From contig QEVS01000005.1 of assembly GCA_003577245.1 (NCBI GenBank), positions 62,001 through 126,000 on the forward strand: 64,000 nt of DNA, written 5' to 3'. Source of the stretch: a bacterium (lineage in GTDB: Bacteria > Chloroflexota > Dehalococcoidia > Tepidiformales > Tepidiformaceae). The translations under genes and the position numbers were made by a program. Positions 26,791-36,246 of the stretch are shown one piece after another. A model generated the notes under the pieces. It searched no databases. It was not told where the DNA came from and saw only the letters and a program-made list of their open reading frames with translations. How positions within the stretch are numbered: the stretch's first letter is position 1; the number at the start of each line of letters is the position of its first letter.

Positions 26791-26796
26791 ATTCTA
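26791..26796 (-). promoter_or_regulatory. -10 box TAGAAT, leaderless arrangement
   Basis: On the minus strand TAGAAT ends 6 nt before the GTG start of the GNAT-like gene, within the 26-bp gap to the upstream gene. No ribosome site fits in between. Confidence 0.55.
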
Positions 26797-26810
26797 GCGC
26801 GTCGAACGAG

Positions 26811-27551
26811 TCACGGGCTGTGGCCGAACTCGTCGCGGCCCGTTTCCATCACCGCGCCGGCAAGGCGCGCGGGGATCCACTCTGCCAGCAGTGCGCGCAG
26901 TTCGTCCCTTACCTGGATGAGCGAGTGCCCCGCTTCTGCGTAGAGCACAATCCGTTTCGGTTCGAGCGCTCGCCGGTAGATGTCCTCGCTCGCCTCGTGG
27001 CTGAGCACCGAATCCAACATCCCGTGCACGAGCAGCAGGGGCCTGCCCAGCTCCTCCACCTGGCGCGTCCCATAAAGCTGGGGCGAAAGCGAAACCACAC
27101 CGGTCACCGCCGGGTGCAACTGTCCCGCCTTGATGACAACGGCCGCGCCGAAGCTATGCCCCACCAGCACCAGCTCGGAAGCCCCTATCCCCCTGAGGAA
27201 CGAACAACCGGCCAGCACGTCCAGTACGCACTCCTCGAAGTTGTTGGGTGTCCTGTACTCCAGCCGCAGCACACTCACGCGCGCCTCGCCAAGCAAGGCC
27301 GGCAGGGCGCCGTAGAGGGCATCCGCGGGCCCATCCAGGCCACCCATGGCGCCGCCCACACAGACCACCGCGCCCGTGCCCCCTTCCACAGGGTGGAACA
27401 CGCCGTTGATCTCTCCCCGCGTCGTCTCCATGCGCAGCAGGAGGCTGCCTTCGGATTCTCCGGGCGCAGCTGCAACGCGAAGCAGCTTGAGGGTAAGGTC
27501 GTCCCCGGTTCCTCCATCCGGAGAGCCATCATTTCCCGGGTCTGTTGCCAT
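26811..27551 (-). CDS. Alpha/beta hydrolase
   Basis: A 246-residue serine hydrolase of the alpha/beta fold with no signal peptide. The nucleophile elbow LVLVGHSFGAAVVIKAG is near residue 125. The acid is probably the Asp in LVHGMLDSVLSHE, and the catalytic His lies in LYAEAGHSLIQV near residue 217. The N-terminal 20 residues are Gly/Asp-rich and probably disordered. Substrate unknown: a dienelactone-hydrolase-like or esterase role is possible. ATG 27551 is chosen over a GTG at 27575 because the latter would lie upstream of the TATAGT box. Confidence 0.78.
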   Translation of the reverse strand: MATDPGNDGSPDGGTGDDLTLKLLRVAAAPGESEGSLLLRMETTRGEINGVFHPVEGGTGAVVCVGGAMGGLDGPADALYGALPALLGEARVSVLRLEYRTPNNFEECVLDVLAGCSFLRGIGASELVLVGHSFGAAVVIKAGQLHPAVTGVVSLSPQLYGTRQVEELGRPLLLVHGMLDSVLSHEASEDIYRRALEPKRIVLYAEAGHSLIQVRDELRALLAEWIPARLAGAVMETGRDEFGHSP

Positions 27552-27558
27552 CAGCGCC

Positions 27559-27564
27559 ACTATA
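27559..27564 (-). promoter_or_regulatory. -10 box TATAGT, leaderless arrangement
   Basis: TATAGT on the minus strand ends 7 nt before the hydrolase ATG at 27551, so transcription is expected to begin at or next to that codon. Confidence 0.55.
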
Positions 27565-27713
27565 ATGCCCCGCACGTGAGGCGGCTCCGCCTGTAGGCGG
27601 GCGGGCTGCTAACATGCGCCAGGACTGGTCTGGGGCCCCGTGCAAGGCAGCTATGGCGCCCCGCAGGGGGCCATGCTCCTCCGCGAGCCCCCGGCGCAGT
27701 TCCCAATTACGAC

Positions 27714-29609
27714 ATGTGTGGTATCGCCGGAATCCTTCGCGCCGGGGGCGAACCCGTTCCGCCAGGCTACATCGCAGCCATGGTGGATACCTTGCGCCAC
27801 CGGGGACCCGATGGCGACGGTTCCTTCTTCGCGCCCGGGATCGCCCTCGGCCACACGCGCCTCGCCATCATCGACCTCACGCCAGCATCCGGCCAGCCCT
27901 TTGTCGATGAGGCCGCCGGTCTCGCGCTCGTTTTCAACGGAGAGATCTACAACTACCTTGAACTCCGGTCCGAGCTGAAGGCCCTGGGCCACGATTTCCG
28001 CTCCTCGGGAGACGTCGAGGTGCTCCTCCGCGCCTATGAGCAGTGGGGGCACGACTGCCTTGCTCGTCTCAACGGCATGTTCGCCTTCGCAATCTGGAAC
28101 AGCCGGAAGCAGGAGCTGTTCCTTGCCCGCGACCGCTTCGGAGAGAAGCCGCTCTTTCTTGCCCGCTCTCCGAAGGGCCTCGTGTTCGCGAGCGAGATGA
28201 AGGCCATCCTGGCCGTAAGACCCGAGCTCCGGCGGCCAAACCGCAAGCCCATCTTCCGCTACCTCGCGCGCGGCGACCTCGACCTCGACGAGGCCACCTT
28301 CTTCGATGGAATCGAACACCTGCCCGCTGCCCACTACATGATCGTGGACGCGGCCGGCAGGCCCGTTTGCCGGCGCTACTGGTCTCCCACGAGCGCCCCC
28401 GTGCCGGCCTCACGCAAGCAGGCAACCGAGGGCTTTCGCGAGCTCTTCTTCGATGCCATTCGCGTCCGGCTGCGGAGCGATGTGCCCGTTGGGAGCTCGC
28501 TCAGCGGCGGCATCGATTCTTCAAGCATCGTGGCCACCATCAACGCTCAGAAGGCCTCGCACTTCGTCCACCAGCGGACCTTCAGCGCGCGGTTTCGTTC
28601 CCCGGCCCACGACGAAGGGCGCTACATCAACGCCCTTACCCGCCAACTTGATGCCGAGCCGCACGAAGTGTGGGTGGAACCCGACCACTTCGTGGAGGAG
28701 TTCGGGGACCTTCAATGGCACCAGGAAGAACCCATAGCCAGTACCAGCCCGTTCGCGCAATGGCTCGTCATGCGGCTTGCGCGCGAGTCGGGCACCACCG
28801 TCCTTCTCGATGGGCAGAGTGCGGATGAGCTGCTCGCAGGCTACGACCAGGCACAGGGCATGTTCTGGGCTCACTGGGCGCGCAGGGGCCGCCTCGACCT
28901 CGTGGCAAGAGAAGTCCTCTCCTTCGTCCGCCGTTATCGTGCCATAAGGCAGCCCGCCCTCTTCGCCGCCTACTACTCCCTTCCCGAAACGCTGCGCGAC
29001 CGTCTCGCCGAGTTCTACTACCGTTCAAACGGCGTCGTCTCCCACGACCTCCACCGCGAGTTCGCCCCCGCGCATGCCGACGCCACGCATCCGTTTCCTG
29101 ATCGTCTCCGAAACGAGCTCGTGCGCTGGCAAACCGCCACCCAGCTGCCGGAGTTCTTGCGTTACGCCGACCGCAACAGCATGGCCTTCGGCCGAGAGGT
29201 GCGGCTGCCCTTCCTCGACCACCGGCTCATCGAATACTGCTTCGGCCTTCCGCCCGATATGCTCCTCCGCCGCGCCGTGACCAAGGTGGTGCTCCGCGAC
29301 GCGATGCGCGGCATCGTCCCCGATGAGATCCTCGACCGCCGAGACAAGCTCGCCTACTCGCCTCCTCAGCGCCAATGGGTCCATGGCCCACTTCGGCCCT
29401 GGATTGAGGACCTCCTCGCCGCCGCCGAACGGCGGACCACCATCTTCAAGCCTCTCGCCGTGCGCGGACTCAGGGAGCGGTTGCAGAAGCGCCCCGCCGA
29501 TGTTCTCACCTGGCGCGTCATCAGTACCGAGGCCTGGTTTCAGCGCCTGATAGACAGGCCGGGGTGCGCCAACTCCGGCCAGGCAGAAATTAGCCCGCTT
29601 AGCTGGTAA
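27714..29609 (+). CDS. asnB: Asparagine synthetase (glutamine-hydrolysing), AsnB family
   Basis: A 631-residue enzyme converting aspartate to asparagine with glutamine and ATP. The N-terminal glutaminase domain starts MCGIAGILRAGG with Cys2 as nucleophile, followed by LRHRGPDGDGSF and LVFNGEIYNYLELRSEL. The synthetase domain has the PP-loop VGSSLSGGIDSSSIVATINA near residue 265. YADRNSMAFGREVRLPFLDH lies near residue 483. The family includes amidotransferases that modify other carboxyl groups, for example in surface-polysaccharide clusters, so the substrate is likely but not proven. The 162 bp upstream hold a possible TAACAT -10 at 27610-27615 and no obvious ribosome site. Confidence 0.88.
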   Translation: MCGIAGILRAGGEPVPPGYIAAMVDTLRHRGPDGDGSFFAPGIALGHTRLAIIDLTPASGQPFVDEAAGLALVFNGEIYNYLELRSELKALGHDFRSSGDVEVLLRAYEQWGHDCLARLNGMFAFAIWNSRKQELFLARDRFGEKPLFLARSPKGLVFASEMKAILAVRPELRRPNRKPIFRYLARGDLDLDEATFFDGIEHLPAAHYMIVDAAGRPVCRRYWSPTSAPVPASRKQATEGFRELFFDAIRVRLRSDVPVGSSLSGGIDSSSIVATINAQKASHFVHQRTFSARFRSPAHDEGRYINALTRQLDAEPHEVWVEPDHFVEEFGDLQWHQEEPIASTSPFAQWLVMRLARESGTTVLLDGQSADELLAGYDQAQGMFWAHWARRGRLDLVAREVLSFVRRYRAIRQPALFAAYYSLPETLRDRLAEFYYRSNGVVSHDLHREFAPAHADATHPFPDRLRNELVRWQTATQLPEFLRYADRNSMAFGREVRLPFLDHRLIEYCFGLPPDMLLRRAVTKVVLRDAMRGIVPDEILDRRDKLAYSPPQRQWVHGPLRPWIEDLLAAAERRTTIFKPLAVRGLRERLQKRPADVLTWRVISTEAWFQRLIDRPGCANSGQAEISPLSW

Positions 29610-29716
29610 CCTTCGTCTGCTGACTCGTGCGCAATGCCCCGGCCCGGTTCGGTGAGTGCCCGCCGGTGCCGTTGCCCTGCGCACGGCAAACCACACAGGA
29701 GAGGAACCCAGGAACA

Positions 29717-30622
29717 ATGGCTATCTCATTTGAAGGCCAGGTGGCCCTCGTCACCGGGGCCGGAGGCGGACTCGGCCGCGCCTACGCGCTCGACCTCGCG
29801 AAGCGCGGCGCGAAGGTCGTCGTAAACGACCTTGGTGGTGACCCCCACGGCCAGGGCGAGAACCGCTCGGCTGCCCAGAAAGTGGTTGACGAGATCAAGG
29901 CCGCGGGCGGCGAAGCCGTCCCCAACTACGACAGCGTCGCCAGCTACGATGGCGGCTTCAACATGGTCAAGACGGCCATCGACAACTACGGCCGCCTCGA
30001 TGTCGTCATCTGCAACGCCGGCATCCTCCGCGACACTGCCTTCCACAACATGAGCGAAGACGACTGGGACAAGGTGTTCGCGGTCCACATCAAGGGCTCG
30101 TTCACGGTGCTGCGGGCTGCCTGGCCCGTGTTCCGCCAGCAGGCCTACGGGCGCGTGGTCCTCACCTCGTCCTCCTCGGGCATCTGGGGCCAGTTTGGCC
30201 AGGCGAACTACGGCGCCGCCAAGACGGCCATGCTCGGGCTGATGAACGTCCTCAAGCAGGAGGGCGCCAAGTACAACGTGAACGTGAACACCATCGCCCC
30301 CGTGGCTGGCACCCGCCTCACCCAGACCGTCATGCCCCAGGAGCTGGTCGACAAGCTCAAGCCCGACTATGTCGTCCCCGCCGTCACCTACCTTGTCTCG
30401 AAGGACTGCGCCGACAGCGGTTTCGTCATCGAAGCCGGTGCAGGCCGCTTCAACCGCGCATCCCTCGTCAAGGGCCCGGTTGTCGAAGCCGGCATGGACG
30501 AGGTCAAGGATGCGGAGTGGATTCAGTCGAACTGGGCCCGGATCAGCAGCATCGAAGGCGCGGTTCCCATGTGGAACGCACAGACCCCGCTCGCTGCCTA
30601 CCTGGCAAGCAAGGCCCAGTAG
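29717..30622 (+). CDS. Short-chain dehydrogenase, peroxisomal multifunctional-enzyme-type (3R)-hydroxyacyl-CoA dehydrogenase-like
   Basis: A 301-residue SDR. Cofactor loop VTGAGGGLGRAYALDLAKRG starts near residue 12. It is followed by NDLGGDPHGQGENRSAAQKV, the extended loop characteristic of the (3R)-hydroxyacyl-CoA dehydrogenase domain of MFE-2 and FOX2. NAG is in VICNAGILRD, the catalytic Ser in TSSSSGIWG, and Y-x-x-x-K in ANYGAAKTAM. A role in CoA-linked fatty or aromatic acid oxidation is inferred. ATG 29717 is preceded by AGGAGAGG and CAGGAACA. A terminator follows. Confidence 0.85.
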   Translation: MAISFEGQVALVTGAGGGLGRAYALDLAKRGAKVVVNDLGGDPHGQGENRSAAQKVVDEIKAAGGEAVPNYDSVASYDGGFNMVKTAIDNYGRLDVVICNAGILRDTAFHNMSEDDWDKVFAVHIKGSFTVLRAAWPVFRQQAYGRVVLTSSSSGIWGQFGQANYGAAKTAMLGLMNVLKQEGAKYNVNVNTIAPVAGTRLTQTVMPQELVDKLKPDYVVPAVTYLVSKDCADSGFVIEAGAGRFNRASLVKGPVVEAGMDEVKDAEWIQSNWARISSIEGAVPMWNAQTPLAAYLASKAQ

Positions 30623-30646
30623 GCCGTCATCAGCCCATCGCCCGCG

Positions 30647-30686
30647 AGAGGGGGCAGCACTGTGCTGCCCCCTCTTCTGGTCTCTT
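30647..30686 (+). terminator. Intrinsic terminator after the SDR gene
   Basis: A perfect 13-bp stem (30647-30659 with 30663-30675) with a 3-nt loop is followed by TTCTGGTCTCTT. It sits between convergent genes. Confidence 0.85.
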
Positions 30687-30700
30687 GCGGCTTGCCCGCT

Positions 30701-31597
30701 TCAGCCTGTACGGGCCGCTCGTGCCCTGATCCACACCCCTCCGTTGTCTGTCTCGCGGGCGCGGTATCCTCGCACCAGCTGCCTCCGCAGGTCGCGCACG
30801 TCCGCCGCAGCGGACTGCTTCCCGCGCACCGGCCGAGGGTCCATTGCCGCGGTCGTGCGCTCATCCCCACCGGCCGCTCGCAGGAACTCCGCGGGGCTGC
30901 GAAACCGCCCACGGTCCAGCTCCGCCGTGGAAATGGCCAGGGACACCTTCGCGTGGCCCGCCGCTTCACCCTGAATGGTCAACGGCCGGTTCTCCACCGC
31001 CACCTGGACCCGCTCGGTGAAAACAAACGCTTGCTCCGCGTTGCACGGCGTGAGCACCACCGCAAACCGTGGCCCCTCCAGCCGGGCGATGAAGTCGGAC
31101 TCCCGGCAGATGCGCTTGAGGGCCGATGCTACGTGCAGGCTCATGCTCCGGAAGGCCGCCGGGTCCAGTTCCGGTTGCCGTTCCCCGGCCAGCTTCACCT
31201 CCACAACCGCAAGCGTCATTGCCTGTGTGTGCCGCACCGCGAGCGCCATCTCACGTTCCAGCACGGCCAGCAGGTGTGCGCGGTTGGTCAGGTCCGTTTC
31301 CCGGTCGCCGAGCCGCGGCTGCATCCGCATTGAGCCTGCAGGGCTCGATGCGCCCTCCCCCGACACCCGTTCCAGTCTCATTCCCCGGCGCGCGAACAGG
31401 CAGAGCAACCCGCTTGTCGAAAGCAGTGCTGCTCCCAGCGGCGGAGAGGCGGCCAGGGCCGCAACCTCGGCGACCCCGGTCGCCGCGGCCAGCCCCAGCA
31501 CCATCCGCCGATTCCATCGCGCCGATGGTGAGCCAGGAGTGCCCGGAACAACGGGCCCGCGCGACTGCCCGCCTTGCTGCTTCAGGTGGCCCTCCAT
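30701..31597 (-). CDS. Membrane protein with degenerate GGDEF-like domain
   Basis: About 298 residues. Two hydrophobic stretches (about residues 33-70, VLGLAAATGVAEVAALAASP and LGAALLSTSGLLCLF) precede a diguanylate-cyclase-like domain that begins GDRETDLTNRAHLLAVLERE. The fold pattern is recognisable, ending FIARLEGPRFAVVLT. The catalytic GGDEF is replaced by LEGPRF and the D-x-L-T context is only partly kept, so it should not make c-di-GMP. A binding or scaffolding role is possible. The start ATG 31597 is uncertain, because the open frame extends upstream through low-complexity Arg/Ala codons. Confidence 0.6.
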   Translation of the reverse strand: MEGHLKQQGGQSRGPVVPGTPGSPSARWNRRMVLGLAAATGVAEVAALAASPPLGAALLSTSGLLCLFARRGMRLERVSGEGASSPAGSMRMQPRLGDRETDLTNRAHLLAVLEREMALAVRHTQAMTLAVVEVKLAGERQPELDPAAFRSMSLHVASALKRICRESDFIARLEGPRFAVVLTPCNAEQAFVFTERVQVAVENRPLTIQGEAAGHAKVSLAISTAELDRGRFRSPAEFLRAAGGDERTTAAMDPRPVRGKQSAAADVRDLRRQLVRGYRARETDNGGVWIRARAARTG

Positions 31598-31768
31598 ATC
31601 CCGGGCGCAGTCTGCCCCGCCCCGGCATTGTCGCCCATCACAAACCCGGCGGATCGGGCAGGCAGGTTGAGAGTGCGTTACCGCCCTGTGAGGCGCACAG
31701 GGCCGGGTATGGGGCGCTCCCCGGTCTGCACTCCGCGGCCTTGCTTTCGCGGAACGATCGGCCGCTGC

Positions 31769-31774
31769 TACAAT
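31769..31774 (+). promoter_or_regulatory. Probable -10 box TACAAT of rpsA
   Basis: TACAAT lies about 78 nt upstream of the rpsA start. No clear -35 is seen. The leader contains a small hairpin (ACTCCC at 31809-31814 with GGGAGT at 31822-31827) shortly before the GGAG ribosome site. Confidence 0.5.
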
Positions 31775-31851
31775 CTCCTTTGCGCTACCGCCGCAATTCC
31801 CCCGGGCCACTCCCTTTTACCGGGAGTCTGCCCCCAAACGGAGCCCCGAAG

Positions 31852-33513
31852 TTGTCAACAGATACCGCCCAGTCCAGCACCCCTGAAGCCGAGATCGCTG
31901 CTCTGCCCGCAGAACAGGCACCTGCCGAACCGGCGCCTGCCGAACCGGTAGAAATGGATATGGGGGCCCTCCTCGATCTCGAGGCCGCCCAGCCTGGCAC
32001 GCTGCGCCGCGGCGAAATCGTTGAAGGCATGGTCATGGGCGCCTCCCCCGATGGCCTCATCGTCGATGTCGGCACCAAGACCGAGGCCGTCATCCCCCAG
32101 AACGAGATGCTCTCCCTCGGCGTCGATGGCGCCGCCAGGCTCAAGGCCGGCGACACCGTGCGCGTCATGGTCCTCCAGCCATCCTCCGCCGAAGGTCACG
32201 CCATCGTCTCGCTCGACCGCGCTCGCGGCGAAGAGGGCTGGGAACTCCTCGCCGAACGCTACGAGAGTGGCGCCGTGTTCGAAGCCCAGGTCACCGGCCA
32301 CAACCGCGGCGGCATCCTCGTCAACGTCGATGGCGTCAACGCCTTCGTTCCCCTCTCGCAGATCGATAGCGTCCGCCGCGACGACCCCGAGGCCGCTGCC
32401 CAGCTCGCCAACCTCGTCGGCAAGCCCATCCAGCTCAAGGTCATCGAGCTCAATCGCAAGCGCAATCGCGTCATCCTCTCCGAGCGCGCTGCCATGGCCG
32501 ACTTCCGCCGAACTCAGAAGGATCGCATCCTCGACGAACTCCAGGAAGGCGAGATCCGCGCCGGTCGCGTCTCCTCCATCACCGACTTCGGCGTCTTCGT
32601 TGACCTCGGCGGCGCCGATGGCCTTGCCCACATGACCGAGCTCACCTGGGAGCGCGGCAAGAAGGCCCGCGACCTCTACTCCATCGGCGATGAAGTCCAG
32701 GCCTACATCCTCAAGGTCGACCAGGAAACCCGGAAGATCTCCCTTTCTCTCAAGCGCGCCCAGCCCGAACGCTGGGACTCGACCGTCAACCGCTACGTCA
32801 TCGGGCAGATCCTCATTGGCAGGGTCACCAAGCTCATGGCGTTCGGAGCTTTCGTGAGGCTCGATGGCCCCGTCGAAGGCCTGATCCACATCTCTGAGCT
32901 CTCCAACCGTCGTATCCAACATCCGAGAGATGTTGTGAAGGAAGGCGACGTCGTGCCCGTCAAGCTCGTGCGCATTGAGAAGGACCGCCACCGCCTCGGC
33001 CTCAGCCTCAGGCAGGCGCGCGCCGACGCCGAGGCCATGGGCTTCGCCTTCGACCACGAGGGCCACGTAATCGACTATCCCGATGACATTCGAGAGCAGT
33101 TCGGCCTTCCCGCCCGCGTCGCCGGTGCCGCACCGCGCACCGAACCGCGAACCGCCCAGGAAGCCATCGAGCGCGCCGTCGCCCGCGACCCCGAACCGGT
33201 GTCCGCCTTCGCTCACGCCTTTGCGCAGGCGCTCGAAAACGCCGAAGGCGCCTCGCCATTCGCCCCCACGGATGCTGGGGCTGCCGCCGGCCCAGGTCAG
33301 GATCTCCCCGACGCGACAGCAGATGCCGCCGTGTCGGAAGATGGTGGAGATGCAGTTGCAGCCACTGCCGAAGAAGCCGTTGCGCAGGCCGAAACCAGCC
33401 CCACCGAGGCAGTTGAGATTGCGGCGGCATCAGAGGATAAGATAGGTGAAGGCGAGGCATCGCCTGACCAGGGAGAGGACGCCAGGGAGGACGCTGCTGC
33501 AGAAGGCACGTAG
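31852..33513 (+). CDS. rpsA: Ribosomal protein S1 (four S1 domains, acidic tail)
   Basis: A 553-residue protein with four S1 RNA-binding domains. They start near residues 53 (RRGEIVEGMVMGASPDGLIV), 140 (FEAQVTGHNRGGILVNVDGV), 236 (RAGRVSSITDFGVFVDLGGA) and 320 (LIGRVTKLMAFGAFVRLDGP). E. coli S1 has six, whereas Gram-positive and many other phyla have about four. S1 aids mRNA recruitment to the 30S subunit. The N-terminal 45 residues and the last 150 are low-complexity and rich in Ala, Glu, Asp and Pro. The start is TTG 31852, with GGAG seven bases upstream. ClpC follows after 40 bp. Confidence 0.88.
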   Translation: MSTDTAQSSTPEAEIAALPAEQAPAEPAPAEPVEMDMGALLDLEAAQPGTLRRGEIVEGMVMGASPDGLIVDVGTKTEAVIPQNEMLSLGVDGAARLKAGDTVRVMVLQPSSAEGHAIVSLDRARGEEGWELLAERYESGAVFEAQVTGHNRGGILVNVDGVNAFVPLSQIDSVRRDDPEAAAQLANLVGKPIQLKVIELNRKRNRVILSERAAMADFRRTQKDRILDELQEGEIRAGRVSSITDFGVFVDLGGADGLAHMTELTWERGKKARDLYSIGDEVQAYILKVDQETRKISLSLKRAQPERWDSTVNRYVIGQILIGRVTKLMAFGAFVRLDGPVEGLIHISELSNRRIQHPRDVVKEGDVVPVKLVRIEKDRHRLGLSLRQARADAEAMGFAFDHEGHVIDYPDDIREQFGLPARVAGAAPRTEPRTAQEAIERAVARDPEPVSAFAHAFAQALENAEGASPFAPTDAGAAAGPGQDLPDATADAAVSEDGGDAVAATAEEAVAQAETSPTEAVEIAAASEDKIGEGEASPDQGEDAREDAAAEGT

Positions 33514-33553
33514 TCGCCGACAGGTGTAGCCAGTGAGGCTGGGAGAACGCTAG

Positions 33554-36034
33554 ATGGCCGATAGATTCGATAAATTCACAGAACGCGCACGCAGGGTCCT
33601 CACCCTGGCGCAGGAAGAAGCGCACCGCTTCAACCACAACTACATCGGCACCGAGCACATCCTTCTCGGCCTTGTGCGCGAAGGCGATGGCGTGGCCGCA
33701 AAGGTCCTCGCCAACCTCGGCGTCGAACTCAACAAGGTCCGCTCCGCTGTCGAATTCATCATCGGCCGCGGCGACCGCACTGTCCTCGGCGAAATCGGCC
33801 TCACCCCCCGCGCCAAGAAGGTCATCGAACTCGCCGTGGACGAGGCCCGCCGCCTCAACCACAGCTATATCGGCACCGAACACCTGCTCCTCGGCCTCGT
33901 CCGCGAAGGCGAAGGCATCGCCGCCGGCGTGCTCGAAAGCCTCGGCGTCAACCTCGAACGCGTTCGCGCCGAGACCACCCGCATCCTCAGCCAGTCGGCG
34001 CCCCAGGCCGCCGCCTCCGGGTCCGGCGCCCGCCAGGCCACTCGCACCCCCACCGTCGACCAGCTCGGCATCGACCTCACGCAGGCCGCCCGCAACAACC
34101 AGCTCGATCCCGTCATCGGCCGCTCCAACGAGCTCGAACGCGTGGTCCAGATCCTCTCCCGCCGAACCAAGAACAACCCCGTCCTCATTGGCGAGCCCGG
34201 CGTGGGCAAGACCGCCATCGCCGAGTTGCTCGCCCAGCGCATCGTCGGCGGCGACGTCCCCGAGACGCTGCACGGCAAGCGCCTTCTCACCCTCGACATC
34301 GGCTCGCTCGTCGCCGGGACCAAGTACCGCGGCGAATTCGAAGAGCGCCTCAAGAAGGTGGTCGAAGAGATAAAGGGAGCCGGCAACTGCATCCTCTTTA
34401 TCGACGAGCTCCACATGCTTGTCGGCGCCGGGGCCGCCGAAGGCGCAGTCGATGCCGCCAACATCCTCAAGCCATCGCTCGCTCGCGGCGAGCTCCAGTG
34501 CATCGGCGCCACCACCCTCGATGAGTACCGCAAGCACATCGAGCGCGACGCCGCCCTGGAGCGCCGCTTCCAGCCCATCATCGTCGATGAGCCCTCCGTC
34601 GAAGAGACCGTCGAGATCCTCCGCGGCATCCGCCAGCGTTACGAAGATCACCACAAGCTGAAGATCAGCGACGCTGCTCTCTCCGCCGCCGCCGAGCTTT
34701 CGGCCCGCTACGTCATCGACCGGTTCCTGCCCGACAAGGCCATCGACCTCATCGACGAGGCCGCCAGCCGCGTGCGCATTCGCCGCGCCGCCACCCCGCC
34801 CTCCCTCAAAGAGGCCATGAAGGGGCTCGAAAGCCTCCGCCGCGAAAAAGAGCAGGCCATCGCCGCCCAGCAGTTCGAGTACGCCGCCGAGCTCCGCGAC
34901 CGCGAAATCAAGCTCCAGGACAAGATCGGCGAGATGGGCGAATGGGAAGAAGGCGAAGAAGGCATCGCCACTCCCATTGTCTCGGACGAAGACATCTCGG
35001 AAGTCGTCTCCATGTGGACCGGCATCCCCGTCTCCCGCATCGCCAGCGAGGAAAGCGCACGCCTCCTCAAGATGGAAGAGAACCTCCGCTCCCGCGTCAT
35101 CGGGCAGGACGAGGCCATCGAGTCCATCGCGCGCGCCGTCCGCCGCGCCCGCGCCGGCCTCAAGGACCCGCGCCGCCCCATCGGCGTCTTCCTCTTCCTT
35201 GGCCCCACCGGTGTAGGCAAGACCCACCTCGCCCGCGCCCTTGCCGAGTTCATGTTCGACTCCCAGGACAACATGATTAAGCTCGACATGAGCGAGTTCA
35301 GCGAAAAGCACACCGTCTCCCGCCTCGTCGGGGCCCCTCCCGGCTACGTCGGCTACGACGATGGAGGCCAGCTCACCGATACCGTCCGCCGCAAGTCCTA
35401 CTGCCTCATCCTCCTCGACGAGATCGAAAAGGCCCACCCCGAGGTGTTCAACCTCCTCCTCCAGATCTTCGATGAAGGCCGCCTCGCCGATGCGAAGGGC
35501 CGCAAGGTCGACTTCCGCAACACCATCATCATCATGACCTCGAACGTCGGCTCCGACCTCATCAAGCGCGACAGCAACCTCGGTTTCGCCGTCTCGCAGG
35601 AGGAAATCAAGTCCCAGGAAGACCGCTACGGCCGCATGAAGGACAAGGTTCTCGGCGAGCTCAAGAACGTCTTCAAGCCCGAATTCCTCAACCGCATCGA
35701 TAGCACCGTCGTCTTCCACTCGCTCACGCGTGAGAACATCCGCAGCATCGTCGACCTCGAGCTCAAGAAGGTCGAGAAGCAGCTGGCCTCCAAAGGGGTG
35801 GCCCTCGAAGTCACAATTGAGGCCAAGGATTGGCTCGGCGAAAAGGGCTACGACCAGGTCTTTGGCGCCCGCCCCCTCCGCCGCGTCATCCAGGACAACA
35901 TCGAGGACCGCCTCAGCGAGATGCTCCTCGCCGGCGAGTTCGGCCCCGGCGACAGGGTGGTCGTCGACCGCCAGCCGGGAGACGACGGAGGTCTCTCTAT
36001 CCAGGCAGCGCGCGAACCGGCACCCGTCGCCTGA
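33554..36034 (+). CDS. clpC: ATP-dependent Clp protease ATPase subunit ClpC
   Basis: An 826-residue AAA+ unfoldase that feeds proteins to ClpP. Two Clp-N repeats occupy residues 1-145 ([39 protein letters not shown]). The first Walker A is [16 protein letters not shown] near residue 215. A UVR motif ([20 protein letters not shown]) near residue 435 identifies ClpC rather than ClpB. The second Walker A is [18 protein letters not shown] near residue 551. The C-terminal domain ends in a poorly conserved tail. CtsR, McsA and McsB partners are not in the window. The gene lies between rpsA and rpoB, probably read through from rpsA. Confidence 0.93.
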   Translation: MADRFDKFTERARRVLTLAQEEAHRFNHNYIGTEHILLGLVREGDGVAAKVLANLGVELNKVRSAVEFIIGRGDRTVLGEIGLTPRAKKVIELAVDEARRLNHSYIGTEHLLLGLVREGEGIAAGVLESLGVNLERVRAETTRILSQSAPQAAASGSGARQATRTPTVDQLGIDLTQAARNNQLDPVIGRSNELERVVQILSRRTKNNPVLIGEPGVGKTAIAELLAQRIVGGDVPETLHGKRLLTLDIGSLVAGTKYRGEFEERLKKVVEEIKGAGNCILFIDELHMLVGAGAAEGAVDAANILKPSLARGELQCIGATTLDEYRKHIERDAALERRFQPIIVDEPSVEETVEILRGIRQRYEDHHKLKISDAALSAAAELSARYVIDRFLPDKAIDLIDEAASRVRIRRAATPPSLKEAMKGLESLRREKEQAIAAQQFEYAAELRDREIKLQDKIGEMGEWEEGEEGIATPIVSDEDISEVVSMWTGIPVSRIASEESARLLKMEENLRSRVIGQDEAIESIARAVRRARAGLKDPRRPIGVFLFLGPTGVGKTHLARALAEFMFDSQDNMIKLDMSEFSEKHTVSRLVGAPPGYVGYDDGGQLTDTVRRKSYCLILLDEIEKAHPEVFNLLLQIFDEGRLADAKGRKVDFRNTIIIMTSNVGSDLIKRDSNLGFAVSQEEIKSQEDRYGRMKDKVLGELKNVFKPEFLNRIDSTVVFHSLTRENIRSIVDLELKKVEKQLASKGVALEVTIEAKDWLGEKGYDQVFGARPLRRVIQDNIEDRLSEMLLAGEFGPGDRVVVDRQPGDDGGLSIQAAREPAPVA

Positions 36035-36113
36035 CCGGGGAGGCGCCACCGCAAACGAAGGAGACGGCTGCCGGGCCGGCCCCTTTCCCGTGCCCGTAGG
36101 CTACCGGTCGCGA

Positions 36114-36143
36114 TTGACGCGAGCCCTCCCCGCGCTGTACGTT
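36114..36143 (+). promoter_or_regulatory. Promoter of rpoBC
   Basis: TTGACG (36114-36119) and TACGTT (36138-36143) are separated by 18 bp in the 212-bp gap between clpC and rpoB. The predicted leader is about 97 nt and ends with AAGGAG ten bases before the rpoB ATG. I see no strong attenuator hairpin in it. Confidence 0.6.
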
Positions 36144-36246
36144 AATAGACGGCTTGCCATGCCCATCGTTTCCCCAACCCTTTTCCGGCATTTACACAAA
36201 ACCATTGCGTCATTCGCACCATAAGTCCTGAAGGAGTAGCTGCAGG

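Noticed and set aside
33008..36049. A very long open frame on the minus strand opposite rpsA and clpC
   Set aside because: It mirrors the codon pattern of the plus-strand clpC. High third-position GC removes stops on the opposite strand. The translation is repetitive (Glu/Asp/Gly/Val-rich) with no domain. The same holds for 36943-39216 opposite rpoB and 31855-33216 opposite rpsA.
36035..36246. L10-type leader or attenuator before rpoB
   Set aside because: No kink-turn or strong hairpin is evident in the 97-nt leader, and the rplJL genes are absent.
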